Below are positions 8,885-20,098 of a stretch of DNA of 64,000 bases, in pieces. Below the pieces are notes generated by a model. That model had not been told where the DNA came from. It was given only the letters and a program-made list of their open reading frames with translations, and did not search any database. The translations under genes were made by a program, and so were the position numbers. The stretch is from Clavaria fumosa. Taxonomy: Eukaryota; Basidiomycota; Agaricomycetes; Agaricales; Clavariaceae. The stretch covers positions 434,001 through 498,000 of the forward strand of contig OX637796.1 in assembly GCA_951802425.1 (NCBI GenBank), read 5' to 3'. The first letter of the stretch is position 1; every line of letters starts with the position of its first letter.

Positions 8885-10628
8885 GGAAGACACCAAGTCC
8901 GAAGATCATGAAGAGTGGATCAATCGGAGCTACGTGTTCGCTATGGAATACATGAATCGAACACCGAAATCTCACTACCCATCCGATGCACCCCCCTCCG
9001 GTCTCGCTCATACTGGCTTCCAACTTCCCACAGGATCGATGCTACTCAACTCGACGGTACCATCCGATGATCCACCAGACCCCAATAAATCCTCCGCCAT
9101 TCTTATCCCCCGGTCAGACGCAGCTAAGAAAAGAGAAGACCAGATCCGCAAAATTGAATCTTTCCTTCGAAACTCGATCCGTCCACCCGGCATCAATGCA
9201 AACCAGTTCTGACGATTAGTCCGCTCCGCATCCGAGTTCTTCATCCTTGATGACAAGCTATGGCGTCGCCAACCTAACGGATGCCACCAGGTAGTGCCTC
9301 CGGACCACAAACGGCTCGCAATTATCATAGAGGCACACGATTCACTCGGCCACAAAGGCATTTACGTTATCTGGACACGTCTCTTAAATCGGTTCTGGTG
9401 GCTGATGTTGGATCAAGACGTCAAATGGTTTGTCTGTACTTGTCACCAGTGTCAGATCCGGAAGATTTTTATTCCACTGACGGTCACCACCCCGGCTGGT
9501 CTTTTCCGTCGAGCACACATTGACACCATGTTCTTACCCAGAACTCGCGGTTTCCGACTTCTTGTCCACTCCCGATGTTCATTATCCGCGTATCCAGAAG
9601 CAAGACCACTACGAAACGAGACTGCCCGACTTCTCGGAACCTTCATATTTGAAGACATACTGTGCCAATGGGGAGCAGTAGAAGAGATCATTACGGATAA
9701 CGGCACCCCGTTTATCAAGGCCCTTGATTTCCTCAAGAAACGGTACGGAATCTGTCACATCCGTATCTCTGGATATAACTCCCGCGCTAGCGGAGTCATC
9801 GAACATGCCCACCAGTCGGTCTGCGAGTCGTTAATCAAAGCAGCAGACAGAGAAGAATCGAAATGGCCAGATGTGTTACCTTCAGTCATTTGGGCAGAAC
9901 GAACCACAATCCAACGATCCACCGGTCACTCTCCTTTTTACATCGCACATGGCATTGAACCGCTTTTCCCCTTCGACATAGCCAAAGCAACATATTTAAT
10001 TCCGACCGCCAATGCCCCGATGACCACTCCGGAACTAATAGCCCTCTGTGCCCACCAACTACAAAAACGGGAAGAAGATCTAGCAACCATTGCTGATAAA
10101 GTACTAGCTGCCCGAAAACAATCCATCAAGCAGTTCATCGATGCACACCGGAACTCCATCATCAACTACGATTTCAAACCTGGATTGCTGGTATTGATCC
10201 GTAATTCGGCCGTAGAAATGGAACTAAATCGGAAGACAAAACCACGATTCTTCGGACCGATGATTGTTGTCCACCGAACTCAATACGGCGCATATATTCT
10301 CTTGGAACTCGACGGCGCCATCTCAAAGATCCACTATGCAGCTTTCCGCATCATTCCCTACTATCTGCGATCGCAAACATCGATTCCGGTCACATCTATC
10401 ATCGACCAGACGACGGAGATAAACGAGGACATCTCGCGCTATCAAATACACGAGGCTCCACATAACTCCATCGATACCGGAGATGGGGAAACCCAAGCTG
10501 CTGAACTATCCGATGAATCCGACAATGAGGCCACCGATACCGATGCTCCGGAACAACCCGAAAACTTCGGCCTTGCCATTAAGCATCTTTCTCTATTGTA
10601 TCCGTTATTTTCCTACAATTTTCATTGA
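8885..10628 (+). pseudogene. Family B integrase (continuation of pol after the D insertion)
   Basis: Coding resumes right after the target duplication. A TGA at 9210-9212 interrupts an otherwise open frame that ends at 10628. From about 9330 the integrase zinc finger reads H-x4-H then C-x2-C (CTCHQCQ near 9440). The catalytic core shows D in AHIDTMF near 9520, D in ITDNGTPF near 9700 and E in SGVIEHAHQ near 9795, so the D,D,E triad is preserved. A C-terminal region rich in acidic residues follows; no chromodomain is recognisable. It joins to 1206-3012 once the D element is removed. Apart from the early stop this is the best preserved part of B. Confidence 0.85.
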
Positions 10629-10727
10629 TTTGATCGATGCCCAAACTTTCCAAAAAAAAATAAAAATTGAAATTTCGGACAAGTCCAAACCTCATACCCG
10701 ATGTTCTTTTAACCTTTTCCTTACACC
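10629..10727 (+). other. Short spacer between B pol and the solo LTR
   Basis: A/T-rich sequence with an A9 run near 10653. With the solo LTR removed it continues at 12221, giving about 165 bp between the pol stop and the stop of the convergent gene. Confidence 0.5.
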
Positions 10728-12215
10728 TGTTAGGGCCTGTCCCATCTCGATAGTAATGCCGGAAATCGACTTGTTGGTGACCAGTCCTGGAAACTCGCTA
10801 AGACCAATCAACTGTTGAGCACAGTCGAGAATGCTCGGTCCCAGAAGGTTGCGAAGACATCTGAGAAGATGTAAGAGCGAAGAAAGGCAAGTATAAAAGG
10901 AGGAGACATTGCTGGGAAGGTCGCGAAGTCGGTAGACGAAGTGTAGAGCAGGGAATTGATGAGGAGAAGGAGATGGGTAACGCTGAGAGGGTCGTGAATC
11001 GACCGACGAAGCATAAAAAAGAGAATAGACGAAGTGAGGGAAACTGGTAATGCTGAGAAGGTCGCGAGATCGACCGATGAAGTGTAAGAAAGGAAAAGGA
11101 CGAGGTGAAAGAAATAGATGATGTTGGAAGAGTCGCGGGTAATCACGACAGTGTTGAGAAGTGTGTCGGTGAAGGCGATAACTTTGCCAACCGACAGGAG
11201 AACCTGTAGGGTTCCAAGATCAGTACCAAGACGAATAAAGGAAGATACTTAGATTGCGCAAGTTGTACAAGTGCAGAGGACGAGTTAGAATAGAGTAGAG
11301 TGTGTCTTGGCGATCTTGTGGTCACCAAGAGAGACAAGACCTATCAATCGCGATGGTTCCAAGCTCAAAGGGCGTAATAGCCTCAAGCTTAAACCAATGT
11401 GCATCAATATCAAGTCTAGAGTACCATAAGTACATGCGAGACCTTATATACGTATGTAGAGAGAGTATAACGAAAAAGGGAAAGTACAGAGGTCGCCAGG
11501 CAACAAGACTATAGTAGTACGGGGTATGTTTAGTCGTAAAGTGACTAGGCGCGTGTTCTACTAGGGTCGCAAGGGGTTAGATATGCATAGGTAAGGTCGC
11601 GAAGATGACCGGTCACGGGTCGCGACCTGGTTAAATAATTATATATGTATCTATAACTACTGGGGGATTCTCGGATCATAAGTAAAGTAGTTATAGACGA
11701 TTGGGGAGAAGAAAGGAAGCATAATTTGAAGTGTCCATACAGCTGACCATTGGTGGCGCATTTGAGTGTTAAGGTCACGAGATCATAAGATCGATCATGT
11801 GAGTGACACTAGTGATGCAGGTGACCTATGGGTGGGTAGTCACGTGGGTAACGCTGGTAATGCGAGTAACGGTCGTAACGCTGGTAATGTATTGGCACTG
11901 GTAGTGGTAGCGCCGGGGGTGCTGTGTGGCAAATCACGTGCTGGTGGAAGTAGACACGCAACAACGTGTCACGCGTAAGATTGGTGGGTCCGGGCGGAGT
12001 ATACGTGTAGAGTGAGGGAGTAGGAGGCATTGCAAGTACGGCTTGGTGGTCGTGGGTGTCGTGTGGGCGCGGGGGAGGTTGCGGGGGCTTCCGGAAGGGG
12101 AGAGCGGGTTCCGGAAGTGGGTAGAGGGGCTCGCGAGGTTGTAGAGGGTTGTCGGGAGGCTCGTATATGTTGGTGGAGTCGGTTTGGGTAAAGGAAAAAT
12201 GAATGGGTCCTGACA
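10728..12215 (-). repeat. Solo LTR of family A (1488 bp)
   Basis: Reads TGTCAGGACCC...CCCTAACA on the minus strand and matches the family A LTRs at 20099-21584 and 21994-23480 end to end. It is flanked by a perfect 5-bp duplication ACACC at 10723-10727 and 12216-12220, and no internal A sequence lies next to it. It therefore inserted into the 3' untranslated part of B and lost its body by LTR-LTR recombination. It keeps the GACTTGATATT transcript-start motif (11406-11416, minus strand). Confidence 0.93.
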
Positions 12216-12286
12216 ACACCCTCGCCCTCTAACTCACTTTTCCCACACAACATTCCACCCCATTCAAAAAAGAAAACACAAAACAA

Positions 12287-13756
12287 TTACACTGTAAATG
12301 ACTTGCCAAGAAGGAGCATCCGGAGAAGCTCTGCCCCAGCCCTCACCTGATCCGCCCCCCTCTCCATCATCTGGAGCGCTCTCTCCAGCGCCTCCTTTCC
12401 GGACACCTCTGGTGCCATCTCCCGCTCCTTTCCCTTCTGGCTAGGACCTGCCTCCGCCTTCCTCCTCTTCGCTGACGGCTCCTCCACCAGCTCCACGCTG
12501 TCATCCTCAATTTCATCCTCCTCCTCCTCCGGCGTCGTCTCCTCGCGAACTGGTACCCGCATCGCACCTCGCCTTGGCCTCTTGCCTCCGGTCACCTCCG
12601 TCGCCTTCGGACCTGCTCCGCTCCATTAGCCAACACGGATCCGATACCCCCTTGACTTACCTCCGGTGCCGGACACTGCTGCCTTCTCTGTTTTCACTCC
12701 TGAAACATACTTATCATTTGTCTCAGCACGGAAATAAAAAGAATATTACTTACCTCGCACAGCCGATAAGCTGCATGACACCTTGTACGTCCGGCACCAC
12801 TGGCACGCTATCCCCTCCACTCCGTAACATGTGCGCCACTTCCGGGCGCACTCCTCACATCCTGGATCGTGTTCCTATTCATTAGATCAGACACCTAAAA
12901 CCTTCACACATTTTAATCGACCACTTACCTTATCTCCAGGCTGCCGTGCAGCCCAGGATTTTATATCAGCCCCCGCCCCTGCTCCGCTGCCTTCTGCCTC
13001 GCGATCTCCACCCACACCGGAGTCGCCGTCATCCGCCCACCCACCCGAGGCTCCAACGTGAGGGGCACCTCCACCATCTGCTGGCCCCCCACGGCTGCCG
13101 CTTCAATAACACTGACGGGCGTCACCCCGTCGGTTCCCCACACGGTCCGATGACCGTCCCGATCCTCTACCGTTGCCACCCGCACCTCTCCTGTCTCCAC
13201 CTCCGCAGTCGCCACCTCGTCCGCATGCAGCTCCACGATACTGTAGTTGTTGTCGTCGCTGTTGCTGCTGCCGCCGCCCCGCCATCGTCGTCGCTGTCAC
13301 TGATCACGATGAGGCGCGCCCTCTTCTAGGCAGCTCTCGTCGCCTCCATCCGCCTCTCCTCCGCCTCCGCCTCCGCTGCGGCCCTCCCAGCAGCCGCCCT
13401 CTCCTCATCCGCACGTTCCTGTTTGGCTTCGGCCTCCTCCTGTTCCCTCGTCCGCTCGGCGGTCCATTCGTCCCCACGGAGCCTTCGCGTGACGAGGACT
13501 AGTCCTTCGTCCACCTCCACGTCATCGTCGATTGCGTCAACGTAGCCCACAAGGAAATCATCCTGAAAACTTGTCAGTGCAAAGTGAAAAGAAAGAAAGA
13601 AACACCACGTACCGCATCACCCCCATACATCTGCACCCACTCCGTGTATTCACTGTCCTGCCCCCGCTCCGGCAATTCCTCACCCGGCGCCATGGTCCGT
13701 GCCTCCGTCATCACCTGGGCCACGTTCCAGAAAACGAGAGCGTCGAAGTTTTCCAT
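12287..13756 (-). pseudogene. Family B convergent gene with Zn2Cys6-spaced cysteine cluster
   Basis: A spliced model can be read. Exon 1 is 13756-13613 (48 codons from ATG, acidic). The donor GTACGT and an acceptor lead to exon 2 at 13562-12929. Exon 3 (12874-12754) carries the cysteine cluster C-x2-C-x6-C-x7-C-x2-C-x6-C, exactly the Zn2Cys6 spacing. Exon 4 is 12699-12661. Exon 5 is 12612-12287, with a basic KRPRR patch, an EEEED acidic run and an amphipathic C-terminus. All introns are GT-AG of about 48-54 nt. Exon 2 has a charged, Ala/Glu/Arg-rich coiled-coil stretch, a TAG at 13326-13328 and at least one frameshift, so this copy is probably dead. It lies tail-to-tail with pol and 5' of the 3' LTR, as do related genes in families A and C. 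DNA binding is inferred from spacing only. Confidence 0.65.
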
Positions 13757-13916
13757 TTTTTTTGGATGGTTGATGTGTTGCTGTTATTGGAGAAGACACA
13801 AGTGCATGTTTGGACCTATGTGCACCCACACAACGCGTACTTCACAATCAACAAACGATTATTTGGCCTTGTTTGGTTGCAACCGAGGGCGGTTGCATTT
13901 TCAGCCCCCAGGAGAA
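13757..13916. other. Spacer between the convergent gene and the B 3' LTR
   Basis: About 160 bp that would hold the promoter of the convergent gene (minus strand) and the B polypurine tract. The purine run AGGAGAA directly before the LTR at 13917 is the best tract candidate. No TATA box is obvious for the minus-strand gene. Confidence 0.4.
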
Positions 13917-14809
13917 TGTAAGGATAATATGCGGTTTAGACAACGAAACATCACAGATGCCGACTATCCAGATATTTCGGGATCCAAGGCAATCCGATAA
14001 CAATCCGACACCGTCTGATAACGACTGATACTTATCCAACATCGGACTCTCCGGTCTCCGATTCCCCGTGAAGATCACAGCCCACAGGTCACACACACTG
14101 CCCATGCCTTTCTATTTCATCACTCCAGCATGGTCAGCGCTTGACATACTCACTATTCCATTCCCATTCCTTTATTTCATATACCATGCTGTAAATTTCA
14201 TATTGTGATCCCTTTCAACCATTCAATCATTTAAACGTTTCAAACCCTTTGCAGTACTTTGTCCATTGTTCCTAGTACCCCTTTGCTGTACCAGCCCCAC
14301 TTTCCTTCTTTTATGAGTGGTCCGGACATATATTAGTTATCGGACATTTCATTCCTCCAATCCGCATGATTCCATTATGGATTATGACCCCTACATGACC
14401 TTGTACATGATGTCGCATTGCCTTCTGTAGCTTCCAGACATTTCCATAGAACTGGATATGCTGTACTTAGAAAAATGTATATAAGTACATACCGGACTCT
14501 ATGGGAAAAAAGCTTTTGGACCATCATCATCTTGCTTTGATCTCGAAAAAGCCCACCCTTCGTCGTATCCCTTGATCCGCTGGCCTTCGTCGTCACCGGC
14601 ACCTAGAACTTTCGATCCAGACATCGGACCCTATCGGATCCAACACCGGACACTCCGGACAACGTATACACTCACTTTCTGAACCTTTTACAACTTAACC
14701 TCTATATCCTCCGAAGTTCTGTTTAGTGTCCCAGTCGTGTAAACAAGACCCCCTGAAGAACCAGGCCACAAACACCTAGTTGCAGCCAACACCCATACAG
14801 CCTACTACA
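13917..14809 (+). repeat. Family B 3' LTR (893 bp)
   Basis: Starts TGTAAGGATAATATG and ends CCTACTACA, with TGTA/TACA terminal inversion. The last 483 bp match the left LTR. A TATA box (TATATAAG) lies at 14478-14485. The next base starts family A gag sequence. Confidence 0.85.
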
Positions 14810-15749
14810 CCGGCGCAGATGGAAACCCTTTGTCATGGAATGTCTTATGACTTTCTTCGCAAAGCCAGTAACCTTCCAAGGCAACCACGAGAAGGTTACT
14901 TTCGCGGCTTCTTATCTTACGGATACCGCACAGAGCCACTACACCTCCCTCCTTCAATTCAATCCCGACCACCCGGCCTTACACTCGTGGGAAGGCTTTA
15001 TCCGCAAGTTTGGAGGGATGTTTGGAGTGGTTAATACGCAGATCGAGGCGGACCAGAACCTTCGCTTGTTGCAAATGGCCAAAAACGAGCGCTTCTTGAA
15101 CCACATCATCCACTTCGAATCCAACTGGAATTTGGCCGCCTTGCAGTCAGAGCTCTACCATTCAATGTCCACGTGTATTAAAGAGGCCATGAAAGTCATT
15201 CCGTGACCTACAATGTACCAAGAACTTCGCGATTTGGCCATGCAGATTGACCAGAGGCACTGGGAATATGAGAGTGAGACTCGCTGAACTCAATTCCGCA
15301 CTAACCCTCCTGCTCCCCATCCCCCTGCTCAACAAGGCGGAAATCGCCCTCTTGCTCAACAAGGTGGAAATCGCAACTACCAGACGATGTCACGACCTTA
15401 TCCAGCTGCTGGCAATAATCCTACAATGCCCTGACCAGCTGCAGGGAATCCCACTAATCCACCCTGTCAGCTGAATCCGAATCCGAATCCACCCTACATC
15501 CCCCTCAGCAATGAGGAACGAGAACATTGTCATCAGGGAAATCTTTGTTTGAGATGTGGAAAGCCAGGACATTACAGCGTTGCATGCCCCGATTGATGAT
15601 TAGCCAGACGAGCCGTCTTCACACTAGAGGAAGGAGAAGAAGAGATCCAGGAAGAGTATGAAGTTGAGGAAGAAGTAGAAGAGGATGTGGATGACCCGCA
15701 CAAAGAGTTAAACGAGGAAGCGACTCAGGAGCTTCCGGGGGAACTCTGA
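14810..15749 (+). pseudogene. Family A copy 1 gag fragment
   Basis: Aligns from the KPFVTECLMTFF region of A copy 2 gag to its common C-terminal end (LPGEL stop at 15747-15749). Stops at 15204 and near 15285 are CGA to TGA changes relative to copy 2, and a TGA near 15431 is shared with copy 2. The CCHC knuckle is readable near 15553 (CLRCGKPGHYSVAC). An acidic Glu-rich tail follows. Not functional. Confidence 0.8.
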
Positions 15750-18700
15750 GTTGCGACGACCCAACCCCCATACTCGCATGGGCCACGACTAGTTCCTCTT
15801 CCCCTCAGTTTCCTCGTGACCTTTCTAATACTCCTATTGCTTCCCAGTCCTCCCAGTCCTTCCTCATAAAGACACATATACCAGATTTCAGCTCAATTCC
15901 CTTAAATACTCTCATTGATTGTGGCGCATCAATGAATTTCATCGATTTCACCCTTGCGAACTCCCGCCCAAACCTCTTAATGCCACTTCTGCAACCTCTA
16001 CCGCTTCAATACTTCGACGGAAGTTCCTCCAGCTCCAATATAACCCACTACATCCACGCTAATATGAAATTCCCCGATGATACTATCCAATCCATTAAGT
16101 TCCTCATCACTAAAACTCATCCTCTCACCCCTGTGGTTCTAGGGCTCGATTGGTTGCGAACCTGGAACCCCAGGATCGATTGGACCAACCTCACTTTTAG
16201 TTTCGGACAGACAGCCCACTCCGCGACTATCCCTCTCACCCTTTTGGATGTGAAACCCCTGAGTAAACCCTCCCTTGACCTCGTGAACTCGACACTGGAA
16301 CCCTCTAAACCCCTGCGAGTTCAATTGGTCAAGGCCACCATGCTTTGCCGCTTGGAGCAACAAGGAGAATTTATGGGTCTCCTATACTTCCAACCTGCGA
16401 ACAACCCCCACGATGACGAATCCATACTTGCGAGTTCTGTGACCATTCAACCCCCTCCAAAACCCGAAGAAACAGTACCACATGAGTACCATGACTTTAT
16501 GGATGTATTTTCTGAAGATTTAGCATGGGAATTACCTACGCACCGCGACTACGACCACCGAATCGAACTTGAGGAAGGCAAAACACCTCCTCATGGGAAG
16601 CTGTACAACATGTCAGAAGTGAAGTTAAAGACGTTGAAAGATTATTTGGATGACATGTTGGATAAAGGCTTCATTCGGCTGTCGAAATCCCCCGCAGGTG
16701 CACCAGTACTCTTCGCAAAGAAGAAAGATGGAGGCCTTCGCCTCTGTGTTGATTATCAAGGTCTCAACAAGATTACTCACAAAAACCACTACCCTATCCC
16801 TCGAATCGAGACCCTCGTCAACCAATTGCGCTTTGCCAAAATCTACTCCAAGATTGACCTCTGTGTTGGATATAATAATGTGAGGATAGCTGAAGGAGAC
16901 GAGTGGAAAACTGCGTTCCGCACTCGCTACGGCGCGTTCGAGTATCTTGTCATGCCATTTGGACTCACGAACACACCTGCAACCTTTCAGCACCTCATGA
17001 ACGATATCTTCCACGATTTGGTCGACGTGAACATAGTAGTCTACCTTGACGACATCCTAATCTACTTGGACAACCTCGAACAACATTGTGACCACATCCG
17101 AGAGGTTCTACGATGCCTACGCAAGGCAGACTTACATGCATGACCCGAGAAGTGTGATTTCCACACTGCGACAGTTGAATATCTTGGAGTTATAGTGTCC
17201 CCTGATGGAATTGCCATGGACCCTTTGAAGATACAGGCCATCCTAAGTTGGCCCACACCCACAAAGATCTGTGACCTTCAGAGCTTTTTAGGCTTTACTA
17301 ACTTTTATTGAAGATTCATAGACAACTATTCCAGCATCGTTATTCCACTTACGCAACTCCTCCGCAAGGACATGCCTTGGAAGTGGAGCCCATGATGCCA
17401 AGAAGTCTTCGATATCCTCAAACAAGCCTTTACTGAAGCTCCCGTCCTCTGGCACTATGACCCCGATCACCCCATTACCCTCGAATGCGACACTTCCAAC
17501 TACGTGATAGCAGCCATTCTCTCTCAAACCGATCCCGCAACTAATGAGCTACATCCCATTGCTTTCCATGCACATACAATGATTGCCGCAGAGCTCAACT
17601 ACGACATTTATGACAAAGAGCTACTCACAATACATGATGCCTTCAAGCAATGGAGAGCGTACCTCAAAGGCGCGTGATACCAAATTCAGGTCTTTTCAGA
17701 CCACAATAACTTACATTATTTCACCACCACGAAGCAACTCAGCCGTCGACAAGCCTGCTGGGCAGAGTATCTTTCCAGTTTCAACTATGTAATTCATTAT
17801 TGAGCAGGAAAGTTAGGCGCAAAGCCAGACGCCCTCACGCGACGACCCGACATCTACCCGAAGAAGTCTGACCAACCTGCGACTAATGTGCAAAACAACA
17901 AGGTTGTGATACTGCCAGAACTACTTCGAGCAGCCGTCATTCTGAATGAAGAAGCCTTAATTTCGCGAATTTGACATGCCCCTTGCAACTCCTACTTCTC
18001 AAAGAAATCACAGGGCGCTTCACAAGGTCACGACAAGGCGTTCTCGCTCTCACCTGATGGCTCACTACTACTTCGCATCGGTAAAATATACATCCCCAAC
18101 TACGACTCCCTCTGATTTGATATCCTATGCTCCAACCATGACCACAAACTACGAGGACCTCCAGGTATAAGAAAGACAACCCAGCTAATAAACAGGTTGT
18201 TTTTCTGGCCAGGACTCCGAAAGGACGTAACTGTCTATATCCATGGTTGTCACACCTGCGCAAGGGCAAAACCCGTCTGGCACAAACCCTACGGACTCCT
18301 CAAGCCCTTGCCCATAGGCGAGTGACCTTGGTCTTCGATTTCGATGGACCATATCGAAGCCCTCCCCCTCTCTGCAACCTTTGACTCGATTCTCATTGTC
18401 GTCTGTCGACTTACGAAACAAGCAATCTTTATCTCCACCAACACTACCGACACTGCGAAAGAGTTAGCTCAACATTTCATCACCCACATCTTCTCAAAGC
18501 ATGGGCTACCCGCGGATATAGTGTCGGATAGAGGAAGATTATTTGTTTCTAAGTTTTGGTCTTCATTATGTCAGGCTCTGGATATTACTTCCAATCTCTC
18601 CACAGCCTACCATCCCGAGACTGACGGACAAACGGAATGAGTTAACCAGATCTTAGAGCAATATATACGAATCTATATGAACTACCAGCAGGACGACGGG

Positions 18701-18790
18701 ACTTACCAACTCCTGCTCACCGAGTTCATATACAACAACACCCCCCACAGCGCAACTGGTGTCTCCCCGTTCTTCGCGAACAAAGGATAA
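15746..18790 (+). pseudogene. Family A copy 1 pol fragment
   Basis: Begins in the -1 frame over the gag stop. The protease active site is [10 protein letters not shown] near 15915, the reverse transcriptase has YLDDILIY near 17041, then RNase H and an integrase core with SDRG near 18525 and TDGQTE near 18620. TGA codons occur at 17141, 17309, 17393, 17677, 17802 and others; several are CGA in copy 2. Coding ends at FFANKG near 18786, where a deletion joins it to the minus-strand convergent gene. Confidence 0.85.
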
Positions 18791-19914
18791 CTCACCTTTT
18801 GCACTTCTCCACGCCTCCTCCAACTTGTGTTTTACCGCCACCAGCTCTCCTTCCAACTCCACTTCCCTGTTGGACTTCTCCACCCACAACGTCTTCCTTG
18901 AGGGCTCTGCGACTTGTTGTCTCAACATTGCAAGTTCCCTCGCCATCTCCTCCCTCGTTCCAGACTCTTGTGACAAGGTCGTCGCCTTCGTCCGTACCGT
19001 CGTCATGACCTGCTTCAACTCTTTGACTTCCTCCTCCCTTCCAACCAACGCTCCTTCATCGCCCTTACTTCCAGCCGCCCTTGAAGGATCTTGATTTTCT
19101 CCTCACACTCCATCACCTTCCGAAGTAGCTGCCCCTTTTCTCCTGGAGTTGCCAGAATCCGCGCCTTCTCCGCACGAACTTTCGTGACGTTCGTTAGTCG
19201 CACCGGCACGTCTTCCTCCTCTGTCTCCATTTCTGGCATGTCTGCAACTTGCCTCCTCAATGTTGAAGGGCCCGGCATCGGCAACCGCAACCTTGCCCTC
19301 ACTCATTTTCCGTGCCCTGCCCGCATCAGGGTCTCCGGAATCGGTAGGGTGGGGAGTTTTGCCCCCACTCGACTCGCAACCTTGGGTGCTCCTGTCCCCG
19401 CCATTTCCGGTCCGTCGATGCGCTTCAATGCCTCGTCCACTCACGCATCATCCCACCCAAGCTGGGCCTTGACGCGCCACTGATGAAAATCTTGGACCCA
19501 CAAACATTTTCTGTGGTCCTCCACGCACTGACGACATTTAGCGGCAGCACTGTGCTCGCACTGCCGGCTCTTCACGACGCAATTGTCGCAATCCTGTAAC
19601 ACAACCATTAGAGAGGAATTGGAACGAGAATTATTACTACGCACCTCGCACTCTACCTCGTTCCAGTCCTTGTTCTCTTTTGCTGACCCGATCTTCTTCC
19701 ATAATTTCAGGAAGTTTATGGGCAATGGGTCAGTCCTGCCCATAACGTTCTCCATTGACCCGCTAGGGCCTACGACATCGTCCCTCGCCTTGTTGGGACT
19801 CGTGACTTCTTCTCGAGAACGTGCACATCGCGCCTGTTCGACCTTTTGACGGGCCAGCACGTCTTCCAGGATCCCCAAATTGATCCCGGGCTCTGTTGCG
19901 TCGTAAATCTCCAT
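18653..19914 (-). pseudogene. Family A copy 1 convergent gene, Zn2Cys6-like cluster plus coiled coil
   Basis: Exon 1 runs 19914-19645 (90 codons from ATG). Intron 19644-19594 (GTGCGT...ACAG, 51 nt) joins it in frame to exon 2 at 19593. Exon 2 opens with the cysteine cluster C-x2-C-x6-C-x7-C-x2-C-x6-C (about 19590-19500), spacing identical to that of the family B gene. A linker follows, then long Glu/Lys/Arg-rich coiled-coil sequence with a frameshift near 19040 and TGA stops at 19441 and near 19303. The 3' end is missing through the deletion at 18790. The gene lies between pol and the 3' LTR on the opposite strand. The linker and coiled-coil parts correspond to 30841-30430 in copy 2. Confidence 0.65.
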
Positions 19915-20084
19915 TTCGTGCGCAACCTCGTTTTTGTTTTGCCGGTTTCGGGCTCGTGTTGTTTGACAAAAGGGGAGACCATAGTGGTTGGACTTAGAGA
20001 AAATTTTCGGGTGTCGTGACCTGATCAACAAACATCGTGCTGACTAATCATCATGTGATCTCCACTCTCGCAGGGCTCAAGGCT

Positions 20085-20095
20085 TGAAGGGGGGG
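20085..20095 (+). other. Family A polypurine tract
   Basis: GAAGGGGGGG three bases before the LTR start at 20099. A clean purine run in the correct position for plus-strand priming. Confidence 0.75.
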
Positions 20096-20098
20096 TAA

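Larger units (their letters stand above)
1..14809 (+). mobile_element. Family B Ty3/gypsy retrotransposon, interrupted twice
   Basis: Positions 1-483 match 14327-14809 without gaps at roughly 97 percent identity and mark the two LTRs; the left one is cut by the window start. Between them lie, in order, a tRNA-type primer site, a gag remnant, reverse transcriptase and RNase H, integrase, and a convergent spliced gene on the minus strand. Two later insertions split it: the family D element at 3013-8884 and a family A solo LTR at 10728-12215. Removing both leaves a contiguous element of about 7.4 kb inside the window. It abuts family A gag at 14810, so B probably inserted into A copy 1, whose 5' part would lie left of the window. 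Confidence 0.85.

Noticed and set aside
10483..10818. Plus-strand frame across the B pol end and the solo LTR start
   Set aside because: It spans two unrelated elements and has no motif; chance frame.
13103..13329. Independent small genes in exon 2 of the B convergent gene
   Set aside because: Frames on both strands here are explained by one coiled-coil exon with a TAG and a frameshift.
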